Shown here in pieces: positions 1 to 6,417 of a stretch of DNA of 33,471 nt (position 1 is the first letter of the stretch; every line of letters starts with the position of its first letter). The stretch spans positions 1 to 33,471 of the forward strand of contig USBS01000008.1 in the NCBI GenBank assembly GCA_900552915.1, read 5' to 3'. A program made the position numbers and the translations under genes. This DNA comes from an uncultured Sutterella sp. (GTDB taxonomy: Bacteria; Pseudomonadota; Gammaproteobacteria; Burkholderiales; Burkholderiaceae_F). The notes below the pieces were generated by a model. It did no database searches. It saw nothing but the letters and a program-made list of their open reading frames with translations, and had not been told where the DNA came from.

Positions 1-55
1 GAGCAGAGGAATCATAATCCTTGTGTCCGCGGTTCGAGTCCGTGATGCGCCACCA
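1..55 (+). tRNA. tRNA-Met (CAT anticodon), 3' part only
   Basis: The 3' two-thirds of a tRNA, cut by the window start. The anticodon stem GAGGA/TCCTT encloses a 7-nt loop with CAT. The T arm has stem CGCGG/CCGTG around TTCGAGT. The acceptor 3' strand ATGCGCC is followed by discriminator A and an encoded CCA at 53-55. A CAT anticodon can be elongator Met, initiator Met or Ile2 (lysidine-modified). The anticodon arm resembles elongator tRNA-Met of betaproteobacteria, but the 5' half that would settle this is missing. Confidence 0.85.
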
Positions 56-94
56 AATACTGCCGAAGCGTTTCAAAGTGAGACGATTCGGAAC

Positions 95-141
95 AAAAGG
101 CTGCAATCCCTGCGATAATACGGGTTTGCGGCCTTTTTGTT
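95..141 (+). terminator. Rho-independent terminator after tRNA
   Basis: A stem of about 12 bp (arm 95-106, containing one T.G pair, with arm 124-135) closes a loop of about 17 nt and runs into a T-rich tract (134-144). It sits between the tRNA and hisE and most likely ends the tRNA transcript. Confidence 0.7.
112..119 (+). promoter_or_regulatory. Possible extended -10 promoter for hisE operon
   Basis: TGC-GATAAT (111-119) matches an extended -10 element and lies inside the loop of the preceding terminator. No good -35 is visible (GAACAA at 17 nt). Transcripts starting near 126 would carry only the 3' arm of the hairpin and so escape termination. This is a weak, motif-only call. Confidence 0.3.
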
Positions 142-187
142 TTTCTGCCGCGCCGATTTTGCTCCAACGTTTTCGGAGAGGATTGAA

Positions 188-568
188 ATGGCCGACCACG
201 AGCAAGTTTGCTTGCAGCTTCCCGATCACGACGTGTCCGATGTTTTGTCTGTCGTGGCCGATGTAATTGATTCGCGCAAAGGAGGCGATCCGGAAAAAAG
301 CTACGTGGCGAAGCTGTTTGCGAAAGCTCCGGACGGTGTTCTCAAAAAGATCGGAGAGGAGGCCGTCGAGTGCGTGATGGCCGCCAAGGATGAAAGTAAA
401 AAGGACATCATCTACGAGACAGCGGATCTATGGTTTCACTCGTTGGTCATGCTCTCTCAATACGGACTTCGTCCCGAACATGTTCTGGCCGAGCTGGAGC
501 GCCGCGAAGGGCTCGGAGGACTTGAGGAAAAACGCCGTCGAACGATGACGACGAAGCAGGAGGATTAA
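188..568 (+). CDS. hisE: Phosphoribosyl-ATP pyrophosphatase (HisE)
   Basis: Second step of histidine biosynthesis: hydrolyses phosphoribosyl-ATP to phosphoribosyl-AMP and pyrophosphate in the cytoplasm. The 126-residue product has the MazG-like all-alpha signature of HisE: an SYVAKLF segment, KKIGEEAVECVMAAKD and the acidic ETADLWFHSLVML helix that binds Mg2+. I chose ATG 188 because GGAGAGGA lies at 175-182; an upstream in-frame start at 137 falls inside the terminator region. It is a standalone HisE, not a HisIE fusion. hinT starts 2 nt after the stop, so the two are probably co-transcribed, a layout familiar from Burkholderiales. Confidence 0.93.
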   Translation: MADHEQVCLQLPDHDVSDVLSVVADVIDSRKGGDPEKSYVAKLFAKAPDGVLKKIGEEAVECVMAAKDESKKDIIYETADLWFHSLVMLSQYGLRPEHVLAELERREGLGGLEEKRRRTMTTKQED

Positions 569-570
569 AA

Positions 571-900
571 ATGGATTGTATTTTCTGCAAAATCGCGCAC
601 CGCGAAATCGCTACGCCGTTGATCTATGAAGACGACGATGTCGTGGCCTTCAACGACATCAACCCGAAGGCGCCGGTGCATTTTTTGATCATTCCGAAAA
701 AGCACATTGTTTCTCTTGCCGAGGCCGGCAGCGAAGATGCCGAACTTCTGGGTAAAATGATCAACCTCGTTCCTGTTTTGGCTAAGAAGATGGGCTGCGA
801 CGGCGGCTTTAGAACGGTGATCAACACCGGTCGCGACGGCGGACAGGAGGTGCCGCATCTGCACATTCATGTGCTGGGCGGACCGCAACCGTGGAAGTAA
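571..900 (+). CDS. hinT: HIT-family purine nucleoside phosphoramidase (HinT)
   Basis: A 109-residue histidine-triad protein. HinT hydrolyses the P-N bond of adenosine phosphoramidates and acyl- or aminoacyl-adenylates; its physiological role is broad. The N-terminal CIFCKI motif and the C-terminal triad HLHIHVLGG (H96, H98, H100; the last is the usual nucleophile) are present, and length is normal for bacterial HinT. It starts two bases after hisE, with the end of hisE supplying the AGGAGG ribosome-binding site (559-564). The hisE-hinT-tat order is conserved in many betaproteobacteria, although no functional link is obvious. Confidence 0.95.
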   Translation: MDCIFCKIAHREIATPLIYEDDDVVAFNDINPKAPVHFLIIPKKHIVSLAEAGSEDAELLGKMINLVPVLAKKMGCDGGFRTVINTGRDGGQEVPHLHIHVLGGPQPWK

Positions 901-970
901 TTGCTTCTTTCGGGCAAAATTCGCGAACACAAACAAAACACAGACCTACAACCACTAGGAGTTATTCAAA

Positions 971-1210
971 ATGGGTTCCCTTTCGATCTGGCACTGGCTC
1001 ATCGTTTTGGTCATCGTTGTGCTGGTTTTCGGTACCGGCAAGCTCAAGAACATGGGCAAGGACCTCGGCGGCGCCATCAAGGGCTTTAAGGAAGGCATGA
1101 AGGAAGGCGACGCCGATCCCAAGGCTTCGGCCGAAGCGCCTAAGCAGGTTGCGGCTGAAAAGACCGCTGAAACGGTCGACGTGAAGGCTACGGAAAAGAA
1201 AGAAGCCTAA
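971..1210 (+). CDS. tatA: Sec-independent translocase subunit TatA
   Basis: A 79-residue Tat component that oligomerises to form or thin the membrane pore for folded twin-arginine substrates. It has a single N-terminal membrane helix (about residues 4-20), the FGTGKLKNMGKDLGGAIKGFK hinge and amphipathic helix typical of TatA, then a charged, low-complexity Lys/Glu/Ala tail. AGGAG at 957-961 serves ATG 971. A terminator-like hairpin follows the stop, so tatA is probably made in excess over tatBC, as the machinery needs. In many Tat operons the spacing is tighter; here 162 nt separate tatA from tatB. Confidence 0.95.
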   Translation: MGSLSIWHWLIVLVIVVLVFGTGKLKNMGKDLGGAIKGFKEGMKEGDADPKASAEAPKQVAAEKTAETVDVKATEKKEA

Positions 1211-1220
1211 TCGGTTGGTT

Positions 1221-1248
1221 GGCGCCGGCGTACTCGTCGGCGCCTTTT
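1221..1248 (+). terminator. Terminator/attenuator hairpin between tatA and tatB
   Basis: GGCGCCGGCG (1221-1230) and CGTCGGCGCC (1235-1244) pair in a 10-bp GC-rich stem with a 4-nt loop, followed by TTTT (1245-1248). The T tract is short, so partial read-through is likely. The effect would be more tatA than tatB/tatC mRNA. Confidence 0.6.
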
Positions 1249-1372
1249 GTCGATTTCGGATTGAGATGAACGCGCGGGCCGGGGAACCGGTTCCGGCGTT
1301 TTCAGCTGTCTGTCTTAAGCCTGCGTCCGTCGGTGCCTTGGGTGCCAACGACCCTTTTTCGGAAGCAACGCA

Positions 1373-2017
1373 ATGTTTGATTTCGGTTTTTCCGAGTTGA
1401 TTGTCATCGGTGCCGTCGCGCTTGTCGTGCTCGGACCCGAGCGCCTGCCGACCGTCGCCCGCACTGCCGGCGAATGGCTTGGCAAAGCTCAGCGTCTCGT
1501 GCAGCAGGTCAAAAGCGACATCGAGCGCGAAGCCGAGCTTTCCGAACTGAAGAAAATTCAGGAAGAGGCTAAGAGCGTTGCCGATGATCTCAATAAAACT
1601 GTCAAGGGGCAGGTTGATCAGATCAGCGGCGAAATCAAGGATCTGGAAACGTCGGTCAATACCGTGGGCGACGAACTTTCCGCAAGCTTTGAGAAGACTG
1701 CCAAAGAAGGGTTCGGTGAAAGCACAAGCGACGCTGCCGATATCATCGGTGATACGGACGCGGCGCAGGCCGGCTCCGAATCGGTCAGCGCCGTCGATGA
1801 TTTCTACGGTTGGTACGGCAATCAGAACAGCTACACGGAAGAAGACGACAGCAAGGTCTTTGAGAAGCGCTATAAGTCCGGTCCTTCCATCGACGATCTT
1901 GCAGAACAGATTGAACGTCTGAAGGCTGAGTTGGGAGACAGATCACCCCAGCTCGGAGGCAACAACAGACGCTATGCCATGCGCGCTCGCTCCAATCGTG
2001 TGCGCATCTACCGCTGA
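1373..2017 (+). CDS. tatB: Sec-independent translocase subunit TatB
   Basis: TatB pairs with TatC to form the twin-arginine signal-peptide receptor. The N-terminal FDFGFSELIVIGAVALVVLG segment, with the conserved Glu in the membrane helix and the LGPERLP hinge, is diagnostic and separates it from TatA. An amphipathic and then coiled-coil-like helix runs to about residue 100. At 214 residues it is longer than most TatB proteins because of an acidic, low-complexity stretch (about 100-165) and a strongly basic end (residues from about 197). The tail has no recognised domain. tatC follows after 16 nt. Confidence 0.93.
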   Translation: MFDFGFSELIVIGAVALVVLGPERLPTVARTAGEWLGKAQRLVQQVKSDIEREAELSELKKIQEEAKSVADDLNKTVKGQVDQISGEIKDLETSVNTVGDELSASFEKTAKEGFGESTSDAADIIGDTDAAQAGSESVSAVDDFYGWYGNQNSYTEEDDSKVFEKRYKSGPSIDDLAEQIERLKAELGDRSPQLGGNNRRYAMRARSNRVRIYR

Positions 2018-2033
2018 CGGATACTCATAAAAG

Positions 2034-2834
2034 ATGGCTCAGGAACCTCAACGCCTCGAAGGGCCCGAAGACCCTGCCAACGAGCAGCCTTTGGTCTCGC
2101 ACCTGATTGAGCTGCGCAACCGTACGGTGCGTGCGGCGCTTGCCGTGCTCATCATCTTCGCTTGCTTGTCGCCTTTCATGAAGCAGATCTTCGACTTCCT
2201 GTCGCAGCCGCTAATGGTTGCGTTGCCGCAGGGTGTCAAACTGCTTGCTACGGGCGTTGTGGCGCCTTTCATGGTGCCGCTTAAAGTGACGCTCTTCGTG
2301 GCCTTCGTGATCGCTCTGCCGTTCGTGCTCTACCAGATGTGGGCCTATATCGCGCCGGCACTCTATCGCAGCGAGAAGCGTTTGGTGCTGCCCGTGATCG
2401 TTTCGGGCGTGACGATGTTCGGCGTGGGAATGGCCTACTGCTACTTCGTCGTGTTCGGCATGGTCTTTAAGTTCATTGCCGGGTTTTCTCCCGAATCCGT
2501 GAACTTTGCTCCGGACATCGACAGCTACTTCAGTTTTGTGCTGCGAATGTTCTTTGCCTTCGGCATCACGTTCGAAGTGCCGATTCTCGTGATGGTGCTC
2601 AACCGCGTCGGGCTTGCCGATGTCAAGAAACTTGTGCATGTGCGTCCCTACGTGATCGTGGGCGCTTTCGTGATTGCGGCCATCTTCACGCCGCCCGATG
2701 TGCTTTCGCAGTTGCTGCTGGCGTTGCCGCTGGTGGTTCTTTATGAGGCCGGCATTATCTGCGTGCGTCTGTTCGGCAGGAAGCTAGAAGAAGACGAAGA
2801 CAATCAAAACGACGAAGCCAAGGAAGGCGCCTAA
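2034..2834 (+). CDS. tatC: Sec-independent translocase subunit TatC
   Basis: The polytopic core of the Tat translocase, which recognises the twin-arginine signal peptide. The cytoplasmic N-terminus carries the conserved SHLIELRNR motif, followed by six predicted membrane helices; the FxxxFGxxFE-type region appears as FAFGITFEVPILV. The 266-residue length is normal. It is the last gene of the hisE-hinT-tatABC group, lies 16 nt after tatB, and is followed by a clear terminator. Confidence 0.96.
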   Translation: MAQEPQRLEGPEDPANEQPLVSHLIELRNRTVRAALAVLIIFACLSPFMKQIFDFLSQPLMVALPQGVKLLATGVVAPFMVPLKVTLFVAFVIALPFVLYQMWAYIAPALYRSEKRLVLPVIVSGVTMFGVGMAYCYFVVFGMVFKFIAGFSPESVNFAPDIDSYFSFVLRMFFAFGITFEVPILVMVLNRVGLADVKKLVHVRPYVIVGAFVIAAIFTPPDVLSQLLLALPLVVLYEAGIICVRLFGRKLEEDEDNQNDEAKEGA

Positions 2835-2853
2835 GGCGCAATTCGGGTTTCAT

Positions 2854-2882
2854 GCCTCGAGCCGAAAACTCGGGGCTTTTTT
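2854..2882 (+). terminator. Rho-independent terminator of the tat operon
   Basis: GCCTCGAG (2854-2861) pairs with CTCGGGGC (2869-2876, one wobble) around a 7-nt loop, followed by six T (2877-2882). The T run overlaps the stop codon of the convergent exporter gene. The minus strand has no T tract after the hairpin, so it works for tatC only. Confidence 0.85.
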
Positions 2883-5130
2883 ATGCCTTCGGCCGCAGCA
2901 GTACGGTGTTGACGAGCACCGAGGCCATGGCAATCAAAAGCGTAAGCCCGAAGGTATGAAGGGCAGGCGTAGAGGAGAATGCCAGCAGTCCGAAGGCAAG
3001 CAGAGTGCTTGCGGCAGCCAGAAAGACGGAATTGCAGGCTGCAACGGCATCCGATTCGCTGTAAAGCACGATCGCGTAGTCAACGCCGAGGCCGACGACC
3101 AAAACGAGAGGAAGCACCGTAAAAAGCGAGAAGGGAAGTCCTGCAAAGCCGCAGATGCCGAGCGTAAGGACGATCGAGAGCAGTGTCGGAAGCCAAAAGT
3201 CAAGGAAGCGTTTTTTCAAACTCGTGGCCAGAATGAGTCCGATGACCGCTAAAGCGCCCAAAAGTGCATAGAAGACACCATTGCGATAGTGCGCCAGACT
3301 TTCCGCCACTTCGGCGGTTGTGTTGACGAAGCGAACGCCATCAATGTCTTGTGCGGCGGCCAGAAGCAAGGGGAGTGCTTGCGGTGTGACACCTGAAAGC
3401 GGTACCAACAAAGTTTTTTCACTGAGCCAGAATTGCGTCAGGACGTGCGGAGCGAAGCGCTTAAATTCGGCAAGCGTGAGCGGCTCGGAACTGATCTCGG
3501 ACGTTTCGGGCAGAGGTTGCCCTAGGGTTTGCTCCGCCAATTTTCGGGCGCGGGTCTGAGCCGCGGCGAGTGTGACGCGAGCCTTTTCTTGTGTTTGTGC
3601 GGAGGGAAGCAGGGCAGTCGGGTTAGGGGCGTTGCCGATCACGCCTCGCGCTGCAAGTTCGGCGAGACGCTTTTGAAGCGATTCGGCGCTGCGTAACACT
3701 TTTTCCGTGCTTTCGGCTTCAATGACGAAGAGCTGACCGGAGCTTACGGGTGAAACGGCTTTTCCGACGAACTGCATTTCCTCGACAAGCGATTGCGGTA
3801 TGCGGTTTAAAAGCTCCAGTTCGTTGTGCGTCTTAAGCTGCAGGGAGCCGATGGCGGAAACGGCAAGCAGAGTAAGGACGAAAAGGACTTTTGCTTTTCC
3901 CTTGAGGCGGGGAAGACGAGAAAAGGCGGATGCAAAGGCTCGCGCTGTATGCGAGGGTTTCGCCGGATTGAGAAGCGGGGCGAGGGTCATGACGCAGGCA
4001 TAGGCTGAAAGAAGTCCCGAAATGCAGAAAACGGCCATTTGGCGAAGTCCCGGCATGGGGGAAAGGACCATAACGGCGTAGCCGATGCCGGTGGTGACAA
4101 GAGACAGCGTCAAGGGTTTGAAAAGTTTGGCTCGGGCTTGCAGCCCCGAGAGCCCGGCAGCAACCGCGCACAACATGTGAAAGACGTAGTCGACGCAGAT
4201 GCCTAGGAGCGTGGCACCGAAAACGAGCGTCAGGATGTGCACTTCGCCGAAAATGGCAAACACCGTAGCGCAAGCAAAGACGAGACTGGCGGCAAGAATG
4301 GAAAGCGTGACAGGAATCGGCGAAAAGCGGCGAAAGAAAACGATCACCAAAGCCAAAATTCCAAGTGCGGAGACGGTGCCGATGAATGTGGCTTCCGTCG
4401 AGGCGACGGCGGCGGCTTCTTCGCTTATAAGAGCAATGCCGGCACAGTGCATACGGGCATCGGGATCAGCAGCAAAAATCTCGCTCTTTGCTTTTTGCAG
4501 CGCTTGCGTGAGGGGCATGGCGCCGGTGGCGGACATGGATTCGTTTGTTCTTACGGAAACGACACAGTAGTGAATGCCGTCGATTGCCTCACGAAGGCTC
4601 ACACACGGCCCGGTGAATTGAAGAGGCGTGTGGAGCGCGCTCTGAACCAACGCATGTTCGAATGTTCCCAGAGGATCGTCTTGAAACGGTAGAAACGATG
4701 CGGCAAGCGGTCGGTATAGAAGCGAGAGCGAGCGGCGTAGCAATGCGGCGTCGGAGGGCTGAGTCAGAAATGCTGCATCCTCGGTTGTCAGAAAACCCTG
4801 GCGGTAGGGGGAGAGGCTTCGGGTAAGAGCTTTGATGTCGAATGCCTGAGCCGGCGTCTGAACGGTGAAGTTGGAACGCGCAAGCGATTGCGTTAGGCGT
4901 TGGACCGACTGAGATGCTTTATCAAGGTTGACGGAGCCGACCAACACCCAGACATCGCGTGAGGCCTCCGTGCTGTGGGCCAGAATTTTTTCGGCCGAAG
5001 CCAATTTTTCGGAAGTCGGCAGCAACGCTCGAATGTCGGTGTGCACGGTCGACGGAGAAAAACGAAAGCAGCCTAGAGCAACTACGGCGGCAAAGATGAC
5101 GGCCCACAGCCAGATCCCGATTCTGCCCAC
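2881..5130 (-). CDS. MMPL/RND-type exporter, aryl-polyene cluster type
   Basis: A 749-residue inner-membrane protein of the MMPL/RND superfamily (COG4258-type predicted exporter). It has one N-terminal membrane helix, a periplasmic domain (about 30-245), five or six helices (about 245-390), a second helix plus periplasmic domain (about 415-610) and a final helix group with the GLGVDYAIVLYSES motif; the first half has the equivalent GICVDYVFHM. The start is GTG at 5130, 3 nt after the upstream LolA-like gene. Exporters of this family next to a LolA-like protein are hallmarks of aryl-polyene clusters (ApeM type), where they are thought to move the finished lipid outward. The main APE-type cluster of this window lies at 15244-26081. 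Confidence 0.8.
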   Translation of the reverse strand: MGRIGIWLWAVIFAAVVALGCFRFSPSTVHTDIRALLPTSEKLASAEKILAHSTEASRDVWVLVGSVNLDKASQSVQRLTQSLARSNFTVQTPAQAFDIKALTRSLSPYRQGFLTTEDAAFLTQPSDAALLRRSLSLLYRPLAASFLPFQDDPLGTFEHALVQSALHTPLQFTGPCVSLREAIDGIHYCVVSVRTNESMSATGAMPLTQALQKAKSEIFAADPDARMHCAGIALISEEAAAVASTEATFIGTVSALGILALVIVFFRRFSPIPVTLSILAASLVFACATVFAIFGEVHILTLVFGATLLGICVDYVFHMLCAVAAGLSGLQARAKLFKPLTLSLVTTGIGYAVMVLSPMPGLRQMAVFCISGLLSAYACVMTLAPLLNPAKPSHTARAFASAFSRLPRLKGKAKVLFVLTLLAVSAIGSLQLKTHNELELLNRIPQSLVEEMQFVGKAVSPVSSGQLFVIEAESTEKVLRSAESLQKRLAELAARGVIGNAPNPTALLPSAQTQEKARVTLAAAQTRARKLAEQTLGQPLPETSEISSEPLTLAEFKRFAPHVLTQFWLSEKTLLVPLSGVTPQALPLLLAAAQDIDGVRFVNTTAEVAESLAHYRNGVFYALLGALAVIGLILATSLKKRFLDFWLPTLLSIVLTLGICGFAGLPFSLFTVLPLVLVVGLGVDYAIVLYSESDAVAACNSVFLAAASTLLAFGLLAFSSTPALHTFGLTLLIAMASVLVNTVLLRPKA

Positions 5131-5133
5131 TGA

Positions 5134-5754
5134 TTACCTCACCGAGTCCAAAAGTCGATTGGTGCGATCGTCGTCCGCTGCGGGCATTTTTGCGTTGGAA
5201 AACTCAATGCGCGTGATGGTGCCGTCGCTTTGCGTGATGGCAGTGCGAGTGATTTTTCCGTTTTGCGCTGCAAGTGCGACCTCGGTAAGAAGGTTGGCGA
5301 GCGTACCGTTTTTGGGTGCAAGAGTCACCGAATATTGATTTCCCGACTTTTTGCAGGAAACAAAAAAGCTTCGATTGAGCGTTTTGAGTAGATTTTCGCG
5401 TGACTGAGTGAAAAGCTCTCCGATTTGTCCGGCAGCCTTGTGCTCGCGTACGGTGAGTTCGCCGGCTTCATTGGTTGAGGCATAGCGGGTTTTGCCGAAC
5501 ACGCGCACTTCTTGCAGAGGAAAAACGGTTTCCCAAATGAGGCCGCGCGCGGGGTCTGAAAACACTCGTCCTTTGGCTCTGAGCGGGTGAGTGAAGCCAG
5601 GTAGACGCTTTTGCATTTCAAAGTCGGCCGATAAGGGCGCATCAGGCGCAATTACGGAGGCAAATTCGTTCAGACAGTTTTGCGGGACGCCTTCGGCATG
5701 CGCGCTGCCGATCAACGGAAACAGACAAAGAGATAATGCGGAGAACAGGCGCAT
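5134..5754 (-). CDS. LolA-like outer-membrane lipoprotein carrier family protein
   Basis: A secreted 206-residue protein with a signal peptide (MRLFSALSLC then LFPLIGSAHA, cleavage expected before EG) and a LolA/LolB-like beta fold: a DFEMQKRLPGFTHPLRAKGRV strand region, a GLIWETVFP strand and an alternating beta C-terminal half. LolA-like proteins carry lipidated cargo across the periplasm; those coupled to MMPL exporters in aryl-polyene clusters are ApeL type. Start 5754 is preferred over an in-frame start at 5823 because the longer form would begin inside the tRNA-Lys terminator and would bury the signal peptide. A possible -10 lies at 5789-5794. Assignment rests on fold-like features and the adjacent exporter. 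Confidence 0.75.
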   Translation of the reverse strand: MRLFSALSLCLFPLIGSAHAEGVPQNCLNEFASVIAPDAPLSADFEMQKRLPGFTHPLRAKGRVFSDPARGLIWETVFPLQEVRVFGKTRYASTNEAGELTVREHKAAGQIGELFTQSRENLLKTLNRSFFVSCKKSGNQYSVTLAPKNGTLANLLTEVALAAQNGKITRTAITQSDGTITRIEFSNAKMPAADDDRTNRLLDSVR

Positions 5755-5788
5755 GGGATGGGATAACCGTCGGAAATCAGACGGGGCA

Positions 5789-5794
5789 ATTGTA
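5789..5794 (-). promoter_or_regulatory. Possible -10 element for lolA-like/exporter operon
   Basis: On the minus strand TACAAT (5 of 6 matches to the consensus) lies 34 nt upstream of the chosen LolA-like start. The -35 region falls in the tRNA-Lys terminator stem and is poor. The position fits a short leader and supports the 5754 start. Confidence 0.4.
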
Positions 5795-5799
5795 GCCTG

Positions 5800-5840
5800 C
5801 CGAAAATGAATAACCCGCAGCACCTTTAAAGTGCTGCGGG
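5800..5840 (-). terminator. Rho-independent terminator of tRNA-Lys operon
   Basis: A perfect 10-bp stem (5814-5823 with 5831-5840) and 7-nt loop, followed on the minus strand by the T-rich TTATTCATTTTC. It lies 9 nt beyond the 3' end of the downstream tRNA-Lys. Confidence 0.85.
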
Positions 5841-5848
5841 TTGGAATA

Positions 5849-5924
5849 TGGTGGGAGCGCAGAGACTCGAACTCTGGACCGACGGATTAAGAGTCCGCTG
5901 CTCTACCAACTGAGCTACGCTCCC
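5849..5924 (-). tRNA. tRNA-Lys (CTT)
   Basis: A full 76-nt cloverleaf on the minus strand. The acceptor GGGAGCG pairs with CGCTCCC, discriminator A is followed by an encoded CCA, and the anticodon loop CTCTTAA contains CTT. It is the second gene of a tRNA-Lys pair, 15 nt after tRNA-Lys(TTT). Confidence 0.97.
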
Positions 5925-5939
5925 ATACGGTTATCGTTG

Positions 5940-6015
5940 TGGTGGGTCGTGCGAGATTCGAACTCACGACCAACGGATTAAAAGTCCGCTGCTCTACCGA
6001 CTGAGCTAACGACCC
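5940..6015 (-). tRNA. tRNA-Lys (TTT)
   Basis: A full 76-nt cloverleaf on the minus strand. The acceptor GGGTCGT pairs with ACGACCC, followed by A and an encoded CCA, and the anticodon loop CTTTTAA contains TTT. It is the first gene of the pair and has a strong promoter upstream. Confidence 0.97.
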
Positions 6016-6072
6016 CCGTTTTCAGGCGGTCTGCCCTAGTTCTCAGAGGAACGACGATCAACCGAGATCCGC

Positions 6073-6101
6073 ATTATGAAGGAGACAAAACGTCTTGTCA
6101 A
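6073..6101 (-). promoter_or_regulatory. Sigma-70 promoter of the tRNA-Lys operon
   Basis: On the minus strand, a perfect TTGACA (6096-6101) is separated by exactly 17 nt from CATAAT (6073-6078). Initiation is expected near 6066, about 50 nt upstream of tRNA-Lys(TTT). Confidence 0.85.
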
Positions 6102-6202
6102 GAAGTTTGAGAAAAAAATTTTGCCGGTGAACTGGATCATAGAAAATGCAATGATTTAAAACATTGATCTTGTGTCATTTGTCTGGGTAAACCCTAACAA
6201 AA

Positions 6203-6232
6203 TTGACCTGAAAAAAGCTCGCATTTCATAAA
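6203..6232 (+). promoter_or_regulatory. Candidate recA promoter
   Basis: TTGACC (6203-6208), an 18-nt spacer, then CATAAA (6227-6232). Initiation would be near 6239, giving a leader of about 180 nt. The stretch 6016-6417 contains this element, the divergent tRNA promoter and several inverted repeats, and no gene that I can see. Confidence 0.45.
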
Positions 6233-6238
6233 AAAATC

Positions 6239-6251
6239 GTGCATCATGCAC
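6239..6251 (+). promoter_or_regulatory. 13-bp palindrome at predicted recA transcription start
   Basis: GTGCAT-C-ATGCAC is a perfect palindrome overlapping the predicted +1 of recA, a typical operator position. It does not resemble the proteobacterial LexA box (CTGT-N8-ACAG), so the binder is unknown. Confidence 0.3.
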
Positions 6252-6299
6252 CTTGACGATGCGGGAAACGTTTTGTGTTGATTGCTTCGTTATTGGGTT

Positions 6300-6342
6300 T
6301 GCGGATCATTGCTGCAAAAAAATCATCAAACATTGATCCGCA
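6300..6342 (+). repeat. Inverted repeat in recA leader
   Basis: TGCGGATCA (6300-6308) and TGATCCGCA (6334-6342) are perfect 9-bp inverted repeats separated by 25 nt. In RNA they would form a stem-loop in the recA 5' leader. No T tract follows, so it is not a terminator. Confidence 0.5.
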
Positions 6343-6370
6343 GAATTTGAATGATTTGTAGAAGAAGTTA

Positions 6371-6408
6371 TTCGATAGTAAAAATCTATCGAAATGTTTC
6401 TCGAGAAA
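6371..6408 (+). promoter_or_regulatory. Inverted repeats next to the recA ribosome-binding site
   Basis: TTCGATAG (6371-6378) and CTATCGAA (6386-6393) are perfect 8-bp inverted repeats with a 7-nt A/T spacer. The 12-bp palindrome TTTCTCGAGAAA (6397-6408) follows directly and overlaps the GAAAGG Shine-Dalgarno. Either could be an operator or a hairpin that controls ribosome access; the sequence does not decide. Confidence 0.45.
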
Positions 6409-6417
6409 GGATTGCAA

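Noticed and set aside
1..55. tRNA-Ile2 (CAT) instead of tRNA-Met
   Set aside because: Not fully excluded, but the anticodon arm resembles betaproteobacterial elongator Met. The missing 5' half would be needed to decide.
5755..5823. Longer LolA-like protein starting at 5823
   Set aside because: The start would lie inside the tRNA-Lys terminator and upstream of the likely promoter, and would place 23 polar residues before a good signal peptide.
6016..6417. Canonical LexA box upstream of recA
   Set aside because: No CTGT-N8-ACAG or close variant found on reading the region; only other palindromes are present.
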